From UBA8231 sp036011085 (GTDB lineage: Bacteria; Latescibacterota; UBA2968; UBA8231): DNA of 64,000 nt. This document shows, one piece after another, positions 23,924 through 31,925 of this stretch (positions within the stretch are counted from its first letter, which is position 1; each line of letters opens with the position of its first letter). The notes under the pieces are model-generated. The model saw nothing but the letters and a program-made list of their open reading frames with translations. It ran no database searches and had not been told where the DNA came from. A program made the position numbers and the translations under genes. The stretch lies in NCBI GenBank assembly GCA_036011085.1, contig DASCMS010000023.1, positions 1 to 64,000 on the forward strand. The letters are read 5' to 3'.

Positions 23924-26768
23924 CCTCGTCGGCCTCGGCGGGCAGCATCACAAACCGGGCGTACTGCGTCTGATCGAACCACTGCGAGGCCCTGAGCACG
24001 TCCGCCGGCGTCAGGTTTTCGGCCAGGGAGTTGTCGAGGATGAGCAGGGGGTCGACCTCGTGTTTATCCACCCATTCCAGCAGACTCAGCCACCAGCCGT
24101 TCTCCTTCAGGTTGACCTCGCGCTCACGGCGACGAATCTCACGCACCTTATTGGTGTAGGTCGAATCAAGGCCGACGGCCTGCAGGCTGTCGATCTGCAC
24201 GAAGACGGCGTCGGTGAGCTCTTCCACGCGCTCGGGGTCACATCCGAAGCTGACGGTGAGTCTGTAGCTGGGCGTGGGGTATCGCGACGGGCGGGCGCCG
24301 ACACCGACACCGTATGTGCCCCCGAGGTCCTCACGCAGCACCTCCCGCAGCTTGAGTTGGAAGGTTTCCGCCATGAGGCCGATGTGCAACCGGTCCTCGC
24401 GGTTGTCGAAGTCGAAAGGGCCGCTGAAGATGATCCGTGTGGACGCCTTGGGCTCGATGCCGCGCCGTACGGTTTTCTCCACCACTCCCTCGGGGGCCTT
24501 CATGCCGATGTCGCGCCAGGTTTCGTTGCGCTGCAGTCCTGGCAGGCTGGCCAGGTACGTCGCCACCAGGGGTTCGATCCCCTCCAGCGTGAGATTGCCG
24601 ACGAAGAAGAAGCTGAAGTCGGAAGCATCGGCGAAACGATCGCGGAACACCTTCATCGACTTCTGCAGGTCAAGCTCGTCCAGCATGGGCGCCGACCATG
24701 GTCGCGCCCGGAAGTGGTGCTGCGCCATGGTCACGTTGACCGTGTCGCCGTAGGCCGTCTCTGGACGAGAGCTGCGGTTCTCGATCATCGCTCCCATGCG
24801 CTTGCGCAGAGAGGCAAAGGTGGCGCTGTCCTCACGCGTGGCCGTGAAGTAGCCGTGGATGAGCTGGAACATCGTCTCCGCATCCTGCGGCGACGCCGAC
24901 CCGGAGGCAAACCCCTCGAAGAGCTCGCCGACGTAGGGGGTGACCCGCACCACTTTACCGCTCATCCACTTCATCATGCCTACCTGGTCGAAGTTCCCGA
25001 GTCCTCCCTGGGACACCACCGTAGGTGCCGTGGCAGCGGCGATGTAGTCCTCATCCTCCACCAGCGAGTGGCCTCCCGGGCTGTACGCGGAGAACACAAT
25101 CTGGTCGTTCTTGAAGTCCGTCGGCTTGATGAAGACACGGGCGCCATTCGACAGCTCCCATACCGTGACACCGAGCTCGGAGATCTCCTCACGCGCGACG
25201 ACGTGTCCCGGTGTGGGTTCGTTTGGCAGCAGCGGCAGATCGGCGCCCTCGTCGACATACGGATCGACCTGGGCAGCGGCCACGGTCTCGAACGTGGCCA
25301 GCAGATCCGCCTCGGTCGGAACGCCCACACCCTCCTTCTCCGGCGCGTTCACGGTGATCACACGATTTTCTGTTCCCGCCCAGGCCTGGGCCAGCTCGTT
25401 GACTTCGACCAGCGTGATCGTCGGCATCAGTTCGCCATAGAGCGCATACTCGCGTTCGATGCCCGGGATCGGCTCATCCTCCAGCAGATGGCGGATGTAC
25501 TCGGCGGCAAACCCTCCGGATTGCAGCTTGTCGCGTTCGCGCCAGGCCTGCTCCATACCGCGCATCATCTGCTTCTTCTGCCGCGCCAGCTCCGTGGGAG
25601 TGAATCCGTGCAGGGCGACGCGGTTGGCCTCGGTGAGCAGGGCGTCGAGACCGCGCTCGAAGCCATTGTTCTCCACCGCTGCACCGAGCACGAGAAACTC
25701 CTTGGTCCGCACCGACAGGCCCACACCGGAGTAGCCACCCAGATAGGGAGGATCCGCTTCGGTCGTAAGCTCGTAGAGCCGACGGTTCAGCATGCCGTGA
25801 TAGAGCCCCTCCATCAGGCCATTGCGGTACGCCCGTGCCGTAGACGGCTCGAACACCTCCTGCTTGTGGTAGACGAATACTGTATTGCGCGTCGCCTCGG
25901 TGTCGGTGGCGATGGCGAACAGCGTCTCCTCGTGGTCGGGTACAGGCGATTCCGGGCGCACCGTGGGTGTCTCCGGGACAGGTACGCGACCGAGATACTC
26001 GACGATCAGACTTTCCACGTAGGCCGGCTCGAAGTCGCCCACGGCGACGAAGCCCATCAGATCGGGTCGGTACCAGCGGTCGTAGAATCCGCGCAACGTC
26101 GTGTGGTCAAAGGTGTCAAGCACGGCCTTCTGCCCGATGGGCCATCGCTCGGCATATTTCGAATCAGCGAACAGCGCCGGCAGTTGCTCCTTCAGCATGC
26201 GGGTGTCGGCGCCCTGCCCCCGGCGCCACTCTTCGATGACGACACCCCGCTCCTTATCGATCTCTTCCGACTCGAAGGTCACCCCGTGAGCCCAGTCCTC
26301 GAAAATCTGGAACGCCGTCTCCATAATCTCGGTAGAATCGGTGGGCACCGTGAGTTTGTAGACGGTCTCGTCAAAGCTGGTGTGTGCGTTCAGATCTGCC
26401 CCGAGCCGCAGGCCCACCAGTTCGAGATAATCCCACAACTCCTGCTTGGCGAAATGGGTGGTACCGTTGAAGGCCATGTGCTCGACGAAGTGGGCCAGGC
26501 CCTGCTCCTGATCGGATTCCAGGATCGAACCGACGTCGAGAGCCAGGCGCAGTTCTGCCCGCTTCTCAGGCTTGGAATTGGCGCGGATGACGTAGCGCAT
26601 GCCGTTGTCGAGTACGCCGGTGATCACAGCGGGATCGGTCGTCAGGGCGCGGTCCAGCTCGTCGGTCGGAGCGGCAGCCGGCTGCGGTGCCCGCGGGGCA
26701 CAGCCACACAGGGCAGCCAGCAGCAGAACGGACAGGAAGCGGGTGACGCTTGCAGCGTGTGGCGACAT
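23907..26768 (-). CDS. M16 (insulinase/pitrilysin) family zinc peptidase lipoprotein
   Basis: About 953 aa. ATG 26768 is preferred: it gives the lipoprotein signal S-V-L-L-L-A-A-L-C-G-C with a lipobox cysteine, preceded by AAGGA. The inverted zinc motif H-F-V-E-H (HxxEH) is near residue 110, with the downstream E in the usual F-D-E-T-V-Y region. A second, inactive M16 half (from about 500) contains the conserved G-N-L substrate-positioning region. It is a full-length two-half peptidase anchored in the cell envelope, likely degrading peptides. Convergent antisense reading frames across this gene are shadows. Confidence 0.9.
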   Translation of the reverse strand: MSPHAASVTRFLSVLLLAALCGCAPRAPQPAAAPTDELDRALTTDPAVITGVLDNGMRYVIRANSKPEKRAELRLALDVGSILESDQEQGLAHFVEHMAFNGTTHFAKQELWDYLELVGLRLGADLNAHTSFDETVYKLTVPTDSTEIMETAFQIFEDWAHGVTFESEEIDKERGVVIEEWRRGQGADTRMLKEQLPALFADSKYAERWPIGQKAVLDTFDHTTLRGFYDRWYRPDLMGFVAVGDFEPAYVESLIVEYLGRVPVPETPTVRPESPVPDHEETLFAIATDTEATRNTVFVYHKQEVFEPSTARAYRNGLMEGLYHGMLNRRLYELTTEADPPYLGGYSGVGLSVRTKEFLVLGAAVENNGFERGLDALLTEANRVALHGFTPTELARQKKQMMRGMEQAWRERDKLQSGGFAAEYIRHLLEDEPIPGIEREYALYGELMPTITLVEVNELAQAWAGTENRVITVNAPEKEGVGVPTEADLLATFETVAAAQVDPYVDEGADLPLLPNEPTPGHVVAREEISELGVTVWELSNGARVFIKPTDFKNDQIVFSAYSPGGHSLVEDEDYIAAATAPTVVSQGGLGNFDQVGMMKWMSGKVVRVTPYVGELFEGFASGSASPQDAETMFQLIHGYFTATREDSATFASLRKRMGAMIENRSSRPETAYGDTVNVTMAQHHFRARPWSAPMLDELDLQKSMKVFRDRFADASDFSFFFVGNLTLEGIEPLVATYLASLPGLQRNETWRDIGMKAPEGVVEKTVRRGIEPKASTRIIFSGPFDFDNREDRLHIGLMAETFQLKLREVLREDLGGTYGVGVGARPSRYPTPSYRLTVSFGCDPERVEELTDAVFVQIDSLQAVGLDSTYTNKVREIRRREREVNLKENGWWLSLLEWVDKHEVDPLLILDNSLAENLTPADVLRASQWFDQTQYARFVMLPAEADEVEEEE

Positions 26769-26872
26769 TGGAGTCGATCCTTCGGTTCGGTCGGTGAGAC
26801 GCACTGCTGAGGTCCCTTAAGCTGACCAACTTGGTGGCGTACGGCAATGCGAATGGCTTCATTGTTGCGCCT

Positions 26873-27976
26873 ATGGATGACAACGGAGAATTCCGCGTCT
26901 GGGTACTGGGATGTTCCCATGTGGGCACCGACCTGCGGCGTAGTGGTCGGGAGAGTCTGGCGGAGGCCATCCGTCAGGCCGAAACCGGGGGTGACGAGGG
27001 CGGCCCCCCTTTTGACTGGGACATCGCTCTGCACCTGGGAGACCTGTCCGGCAGCCAGACCGCGCCCGACGACGATGAGGGCGAGGAGGTCGTGCGCCAG
27101 TTCGGCGCTTCGACGAAACACCCGCGGGAACACTTCTACAACCTCATCGGCAACCACGATGCGTCAGGCCCCGAGGAGGAATGTCAGTGGTGGTTCCGCA
27201 AGTGGGTCGACCCCGAAGGACTGAATACCGGACACTCGGGCGTCGACGCTCAGCGGCGGCCCTTTCCCATCGTCGGTACCTGGGAGCGCTACCAGTTCGG
27301 CGTCGGCAACCTGTTGTTTCTGTTGATGAGCGACCGCAACGACGGCGGCCCTCCGGTAGGTCGGGCGGAGCGCGGCGGGTATCCGGCCGGCGCCGTCACG
27401 GGAGACACGTTCCGCTGGTGGACGGAGCAGGTCGAGGCCCACACGGATCTCGCCATCGTCACCGCCCACCACCACATGCTCAAGGAGACCACCGTCGCCT
27501 CCGGTCCCTGGGAGGGATTCCGCAAGGATGACGAGGGCAACTGGAAGTCACACTACCATGGCTACTTTCCGGACGGCGGACCCGAGGGCGCTTCGTACCT
27601 TTACTTCGTCGACGGCAGGCCGGACGCACAGGCCTTCGAGGAGTACCTCGACAGACACAACGGCGCCACCGATCTCTGGCTGGGAGCACATACGCACACC
27701 CACCCCGACGACACCCACGGTGGACGTTCACATGTGGAGGAAAAGTGGGGGACTACCTTTGTCAACTGCGCCTCTGCTTCGAAGTATCACGCCGGGCTCA
27801 CGACCTTGCCCATCAGCCGGCTCTTCACATTTTCAGAGGGCAGCGACGAGGTGCGCGTACAGTGCTACCTGCACACCTCAGATCACGCACCACAGGGCTG
27901 GTACGCTCCGGCGGAACGCACCGCGAAGATTCGCGTGGCTTTCCACCGGCATACAGCCAAAGCAACTGGTTGCTAG
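26873..27976 (+). CDS. Calcineurin-like metallophosphoesterase
   Basis: About 367 aa. Metal-site motifs in order: V-L-G-C-S-H-V-G (position of DxH), L-H-L-G-D-L, I-G-N-H-D-A, A-H-H-H and G-A-H-T-H-T-H. The first motif has Cys where the family normally has Asp, while all other ligands are kept. No signal peptide. The ATG at 26873 is chosen; TTG/GTG starts 14 codons upstream also exist. Substrate unknown (phosphomono- or diester). It is divergent from the M16 gene. Confidence 0.8.
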   Translation: MDDNGEFRVWVLGCSHVGTDLRRSGRESLAEAIRQAETGGDEGGPPFDWDIALHLGDLSGSQTAPDDDEGEEVVRQFGASTKHPREHFYNLIGNHDASGPEEECQWWFRKWVDPEGLNTGHSGVDAQRRPFPIVGTWERYQFGVGNLLFLLMSDRNDGGPPVGRAERGGYPAGAVTGDTFRWWTEQVEAHTDLAIVTAHHHMLKETTVASGPWEGFRKDDEGNWKSHYHGYFPDGGPEGASYLYFVDGRPDAQAFEEYLDRHNGATDLWLGAHTHTHPDDTHGGRSHVEEKWGTTFVNCASASKYHAGLTTLPISRLFTFSEGSDEVRVQCYLHTSDHAPQGWYAPAERTAKIRVAFHRHTAKATGC

Positions 27977-28179
27977 GGGGCGGTGACGAGGTACGTCACC
28001 AGCACGAGCAGGTTGATCACCATCGGCAGGAAGATGCCCACGGCGGCGGCCTTGGGCCAGGAGAAACTCTCGGTGTCCACGTCTCGTCTCGCTTGGTGGT
28101 CGGGCTGAGCGCCTGCTTCTTTCTCTTTATCGGCGCCTGACCGGAACCCTCCACCCCCCGTCCATGACCGCACCGCCAT
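27973..28179 (-). CDS. Small single-helix membrane protein
   Basis: Up to 68 aa; the last 27 residues form one hydrophobic helix (A-A-A-V-G-I-F-L-P-M-V-I-N-L-L-V-L-V-T-Y-L-V). The longer start overlaps the divergent sensor kinase start by 16 bp, so GTG 28080 (35 aa, V-D-T-E-S-F-S-W-P-K) may be real. The polar N-terminal part of the long form is low-complexity. Unknown function. Confidence 0.45.
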   Translation of the reverse strand: MAVRSWTGGGGFRSGADKEKEAGAQPDHQARRDVDTESFSWPKAAAVGIFLPMVINLLVLVTYLVTAP

Positions 28180-29282
28180 CCCACCACGCCGGCGCTTTTG
28201 CCGCCATGCCGATTCCGGCGACGTTGATCGACGCCCATGGTGTCATCGTCGACGTGAACGACGCCTTCCTGGACCTTGCCCGGCGCCACAACATCCCCCT
28301 GCGCCGCGAAGATCGGATCGGCCGACCCATCTGGGAGTTTGCCGGCGAGGATGACCCCCAGCTCGGCCGGCAGGCCATCCTCGATTTCCTCGCTGACGGC
28401 GACGCCGAGCGGTGGCGCCGGGTTGAGCAGGATTCTACCAGACGCGAGGGCTTGCATGACATGCAGCTGCTGGCCTTGCGTGATCCCTCCGACGCCGTCT
28501 GCGGGGCACTGATCACCCGTCAGGATGTCACCGAATCCGTTGTCCAGACACGCCGACTCGATGAATCACAGCAGCTTCTGACCGCCCTCCGCACCGTCGG
28601 GCATCTCGTCCTGTCGTCGCTGGAACTGGAGGTGATCCTGGAAACGATCTCCCGAGAGATCGTCAAGGCGGGAATCTTCCGCAGCCTGGCCCTGGCCCTC
28701 GTCGATGAGCCATCCCACTCCATCGAAATCGTGCGCTCCTACGTGCGTGCCATGGACAGCAACGGGGAACTGATTCCCGGGTCTGCCCTGCAGGCCTCCA
28801 CCAATGTCGTCGGCCTGCGCTACGATCTGGACGACGTCAATATCACCGCCGAGGTAGCGCGGACCGGACAGTTGACCGTAACCGATGGCCGAGACCCGCG
28901 TTTCGACAAGCGCGTGCCCCTTCCCACCACGCCACGGGAGCGGATCTGCTACTTCATTACCCGTGAAGCGGGGCAAGCGTGTGGTGGCAGTGATCTCCAC
29001 GGGCAGTCCGCCGCAACAGCAGGACGCCATCATGGGGCGGATCGAGGCCATGGGGCCGCTCCTCGACCAGGCGGCCATCGCCATCGAACATGCCCGTCTC
29101 TACCACGAAACCCAGCGTCGGGAACGCGAGGCGCAGGTCGGTCTTGCCGTGCAGCAGGTACGCAACGAAATCCTGCAGATGCAGACCGACGCCGACTGGA
29201 GCCGTGTCGTTCACGCCCTGCGGCGGGAGTCACGCGTCCTCGTCAACTACAGTGCCTGTGGTATCAACCTGGTCGCCGTTGA
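28164..29282 (+). CDS. PAS/GAF hybrid sensor kinase, 5' part (frameshifted)
   Basis: ATG 28164. PAS domain at about residues 8-130 (P-A-T-L-I-D-A-H-G-V-I-V-D-V-N-D-A-F) and a GAF domain from about 145 (H-L-V-L-S-S-L-E-L-E-V-I-L-E-T-I) up to R-I-C-Y-F-I. At 28959 the meaningful frame shifts by one base: the sense continues P-V-K-R-G-K-R-V-V-A-V-I in the next frame. The rest to 29282 is noise. With the extra base removed the two parts join into one kinase of about 864 aa ending at 30756. Confidence 0.75.
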   Translation: MTAPPSHHAGAFAAMPIPATLIDAHGVIVDVNDAFLDLARRHNIPLRREDRIGRPIWEFAGEDDPQLGRQAILDFLADGDAERWRRVEQDSTRREGLHDMQLLALRDPSDAVCGALITRQDVTESVVQTRRLDESQQLLTALRTVGHLVLSSLELEVILETISREIVKAGIFRSLALALVDEPSHSIEIVRSYVRAMDSNGELIPGSALQASTNVVGLRYDLDDVNITAEVARTGQLTVTDGRDPRFDKRVPLPTTPRERICYFITREAGQACGGSDLHGQSAATAGRHHGADRGHGAAPRPGGHRHRTCPSLPRNPASGTRGAGRSCRAAGTQRNPADADRRRLEPCRSRPAAGVTRPRQLQCLWYQPGRR

Positions 29283-30756
29283 GGGCATGCACTCCTACAG
29301 TTCGGGTCATGGAGTGAGCGATGAGGTCAGAGACCGCGAACTGCCACCACCGGTAGCCGAAGCCCTGCGCACAGGCGAGCCCTACTACAGGAGGACGCCG
29401 GAGCAGATGCGCGATGGCGGCGACAATCCCGCCCTGCTTCGCGCCGGCATCCAGTCCGTCGTCGACGTGCCTTTCAAGACGGGCACGCTGGCCATGAACA
29501 GTACCAGCCCCGAGGCCTTCGACGATGATGATATCGAGGTCCTGCGTCAGTTCGCTGCCGTCGTTGGCGAGGGGCACCGGCGCTTGGAGGACCTGCAGGC
29601 TCTTGCCGCCAAGGAATGGCAGCTGCAGCAGGCGCAGAAAATGGAGGCCGTCGGCCAGCTGACAGCCGGAATCGCGCACAACTTCAACAACATGCTGCAG
29701 GCCATCACCGGCAATCTCGACCTGGCGCGGATGGATGCTCCCGACGACGTCCGACAACTCATCGGCAATGCTCTGAAGACCAGTACCCGCGCCGCGCAGA
29801 GGGTTCAGCAGTTGATGGTCTACTCAAGACAGAGCCCGCAGCGCGCCCGCTTCGAGTCCGTCAACGCCAGGCGTGTCCTCGAGGATGTCGAGACCATCTG
29901 CCGACGCACATTCGACCGCAGGATTGACATCCGCGTCGACGCCCGGGACAACCTGCCCTGGGTGTTGGGCATCGGCCTGCAGCTGGAGCAGGTGCTGCTG
30001 AACCTGTGCATCAACGCTCGGGACGCCCTCGAGGGGGCAGACGGTGTGGATCCCGAGATCAGCATCGAAGGACGCGACGTGGAACTTGCCGGAGACCGCG
30101 TCCCCGCGGGGTCCGTCGCCGGCCGCTACCTGCAGCTCCGGGTGCGCGACAACGGCCCGGGCATGGACGACGACACGCGCAAACGTATCTTCGAACCGTT
30201 CTTCACCACCAAGGACGTGGACAAAGGCACCGGACTCGGCCTGTCGACGGCACTCGGCATCGCCCAGGAGCACGGCGGCTGGATCGAGTGTGACAGCAGA
30301 CCAGGATCCGGCTCCTGCTTCGATCTGTATCTTCCCGCTGACGACCCGGTCGACACACCGCAGGAGATCACCGCCGAGATGAAGGCAGATTCAGGCACCG
30401 AGACGGTTCTCGTCATCGACGACGAGGAGATGATCCGCGATACGGCTATGCAGATGCTCGACCGGCGCGGCTTCAAGGCTCTCGCTGCTGCGGACGGGGA
30501 GGAGGGACTGGAGATCTTCCGCCAGCACCGTGAGGAAGTCGATGTGGTCCTTCTCGACCATTCCATGCCGCGCATGTCCGGTCTGGAGACTCTGAAAGCC
30601 CTGCGCGAGATGGCCCCTGACCTGCCGATTATCATCATCACCGGGTATCCCACACGCCTGGAGGAGTTCGAGGGGGCGAACGCTCTCATTCAGAAGCCCT
30701 TCTCCCTCGATGGTCTGGTGACCCACGTCCGTGCGGCCCTCGACCGCAGTCCCTGA
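28885..30756 (+). CDS. Hybrid histidine kinase (GAF-HisKA-HATPase-REC), 3' part
   Basis: From the frameshift at 28959: end of GAF 1, a second GAF-like domain (L-V-N-Y-S-A-C-G-I-N-L-V-A-V), HisKA with phospho-acceptor G-I-A-H-N-F-N-N-M-L-Q, HATPase with the N box N-L-C-I-N-A-R-D-A-L and G boxes D-N-G-P-G-M and G-T-G-L-G-L-S-T, and a C-terminal receiver domain (V-L-V-I-D-D-E, phospho-Asp in V-V-L-L-D-H-S-M-P, K in L-I-Q-K-P-F). The formal start at 28885 is out of frame with the real N-terminus. Stop overlaps the GT4 start by 1 bp. Confidence 0.85.
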   Translation: MAETRVSTSACPFPPRHGSGSATSLPVKRGKRVVAVISTGSPPQQQDAIMGRIEAMGPLLDQAAIAIEHARLYHETQRREREAQVGLAVQQVRNEILQMQTDADWSRVVHALRRESRVLVNYSACGINLVAVEGMHSYSSGHGVSDEVRDRELPPPVAEALRTGEPYYRRTPEQMRDGGDNPALLRAGIQSVVDVPFKTGTLAMNSTSPEAFDDDDIEVLRQFAAVVGEGHRRLEDLQALAAKEWQLQQAQKMEAVGQLTAGIAHNFNNMLQAITGNLDLARMDAPDDVRQLIGNALKTSTRAAQRVQQLMVYSRQSPQRARFESVNARRVLEDVETICRRTFDRRIDIRVDARDNLPWVLGIGLQLEQVLLNLCINARDALEGADGVDPEISIEGRDVELAGDRVPAGSVAGRYLQLRVRDNGPGMDDDTRKRIFEPFFTTKDVDKGTGLGLSTALGIAQEHGGWIECDSRPGSGSCFDLYLPADDPVDTPQEITAEMKADSGTETVLVIDDEEMIRDTAMQMLDRRGFKALAAADGEEGLEIFRQHREEVDVVLLDHSMPRMSGLETLKALREMAPDLPIIIITGYPTRLEEFEGANALIQKPFSLDGLVTHVRAALDRSP

Positions 30757-31925
30757 TGGAACGACCTGAGGCACCCGCCCCTCGGTCCCTGCTGGTCACC
30801 TTCGATTACCCTCCCACCGTTGGCGGCATCGCCCTCGTCCTCGACCGTTTCTGGCGCCTGGCGGGACACGATGGTTGTCTCATCCTGGCTCCAGATGCAC
30901 CGGGCGCCGCCGATTTCGATGCCACCCATCCCGTACGGACAGTCCGTTTCCCCTCCCCGGGAGGGGGGGTGGGTTGGGGTAAGGTTCTCACTTTTCTCTG
31001 TGGCGCTCTGTGGACGGCAGCCTGGCTCCTCCGCCACCGGCCTCAGCTCTTTGTCGCTGGTCAGGTCGTGCGTGCGGGACCGCTGGCCTGGCTGTTTCAC
31101 CGGATCACGGGACATCCATACGATGTCTGGGTGTACGGAGGCGAGACGCGCGAGGCCTTCGTCGGCCCCGATTGGCTCGGTCACTTTCTGCGACGGATTC
31201 TACGGCGGGCGCGGACCCTGTTCACCAACAGCCCCTTCACAACGCGGGAGATGCTCGACTACGGACTGGCGACGGAACAGGTCGTCGAACTGCCGCTGGG
31301 GGTGGACGGTGGCATATTCGAGCCGGGCGCAGCCGACGCCGATCTGATCGACGCCTACGGCTTGCAGGACTGTCTCACATACCTCACCGTGGGCCGTCTG
31401 GTGGAACGCAAGGGCGTCGACCACATGCTCGAGGCCCTGGCGGGCCTCGGCGACAGGTTGCCTCCGTGGAAATACCTCGTCGTCAGCGACGGTCCGTACC
31501 GGGAGGCGTTGGAGGCGCTGAGCCGCCGTCTCGGCCTGACGGACCGCGTCCATTTCTGCGGGTTCATCGACGACGCCCGACTGCCCGCCTTCTACCGGAC
31601 GTGTGATGTCTTCGCCATGCCGAATCGCGAGGTCGTCGTGCCCGGTCAGGGCAGTCTGTCCGTGGAGGGTTTCGGCATCGTCTTCCTCGAGGCGGCCGCC
31701 TGCGGCAAGCCGGTGATTGCCGGTCGTTCCGGCGGCGCCGTTCACGCTGTCGAGGACGGCACTACCGGTCTGCTCGTCGATGGTGAAGACATCGAGTCCC
31801 TGCAACAGGCCCTGCTCGGCCTGACCGACGTCGGACGTCGGCAGCGGATGGGCGCCGCCGGGATCCGCTTTGCCGCACGCTTCGACTGGCAGCGTTCCGC
31901 CGACATCCTCAAGCGATACCTATAA
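30756..31925 (+). CDS. GT4-family glycosyltransferase
   Basis: 389 aa GT-B fold. N-terminal P-P-T-V-G-G-I-A glycine loop, the L-T-V-G-R-L-V-E-R-K-G-V-D donor-binding start of the second domain, D-G-P-Y, and the E-x7-E motif V-E-G-F-G-I-V-F-L-E-A. Retaining transfer of a sugar from a nucleotide donor in surface polysaccharide or glycolipid synthesis. Its start overlaps the kinase stop (TGATG), and its end overlaps the convergent GT39-like gene by 6 bp. Confidence 0.88.
   Translation: MERPEAPAPRSLLVTFDYPPTVGGIALVLDRFWRLAGHDGCLILAPDAPGAADFDATHPVRTVRFPSPGGGVGWGKVLTFLCGALWTAAWLLRHRPQLFVAGQVVRAGPLAWLFHRITGHPYDVWVYGGETREAFVGPDWLGHFLRRILRRARTLFTNSPFTTREMLDYGLATEQVVELPLGVDGGIFEPGAADADLIDAYGLQDCLTYLTVGRLVERKGVDHMLEALAGLGDRLPPWKYLVVSDGPYREALEALSRRLGLTDRVHFCGFIDDARLPAFYRTCDVFAMPNREVVVPGQGSLSVEGFGIVFLEAAACGKPVIAGRSGGAVHAVEDGTTGLLVDGEDIESLQQALLGLTDVGRRQRMGAAGIRFAARFDWQRSADILKRYL

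Noticed and set aside
23802..26810. 1002-codon open frame on the plus strand opposite the M16 peptidase
   Set aside because: It has no recognisable domain, repeats arginine/histidine/glycine-rich stretches typical of a GC-rich antisense shadow, and the minus strand encodes a full M16 peptidase with intact motifs.
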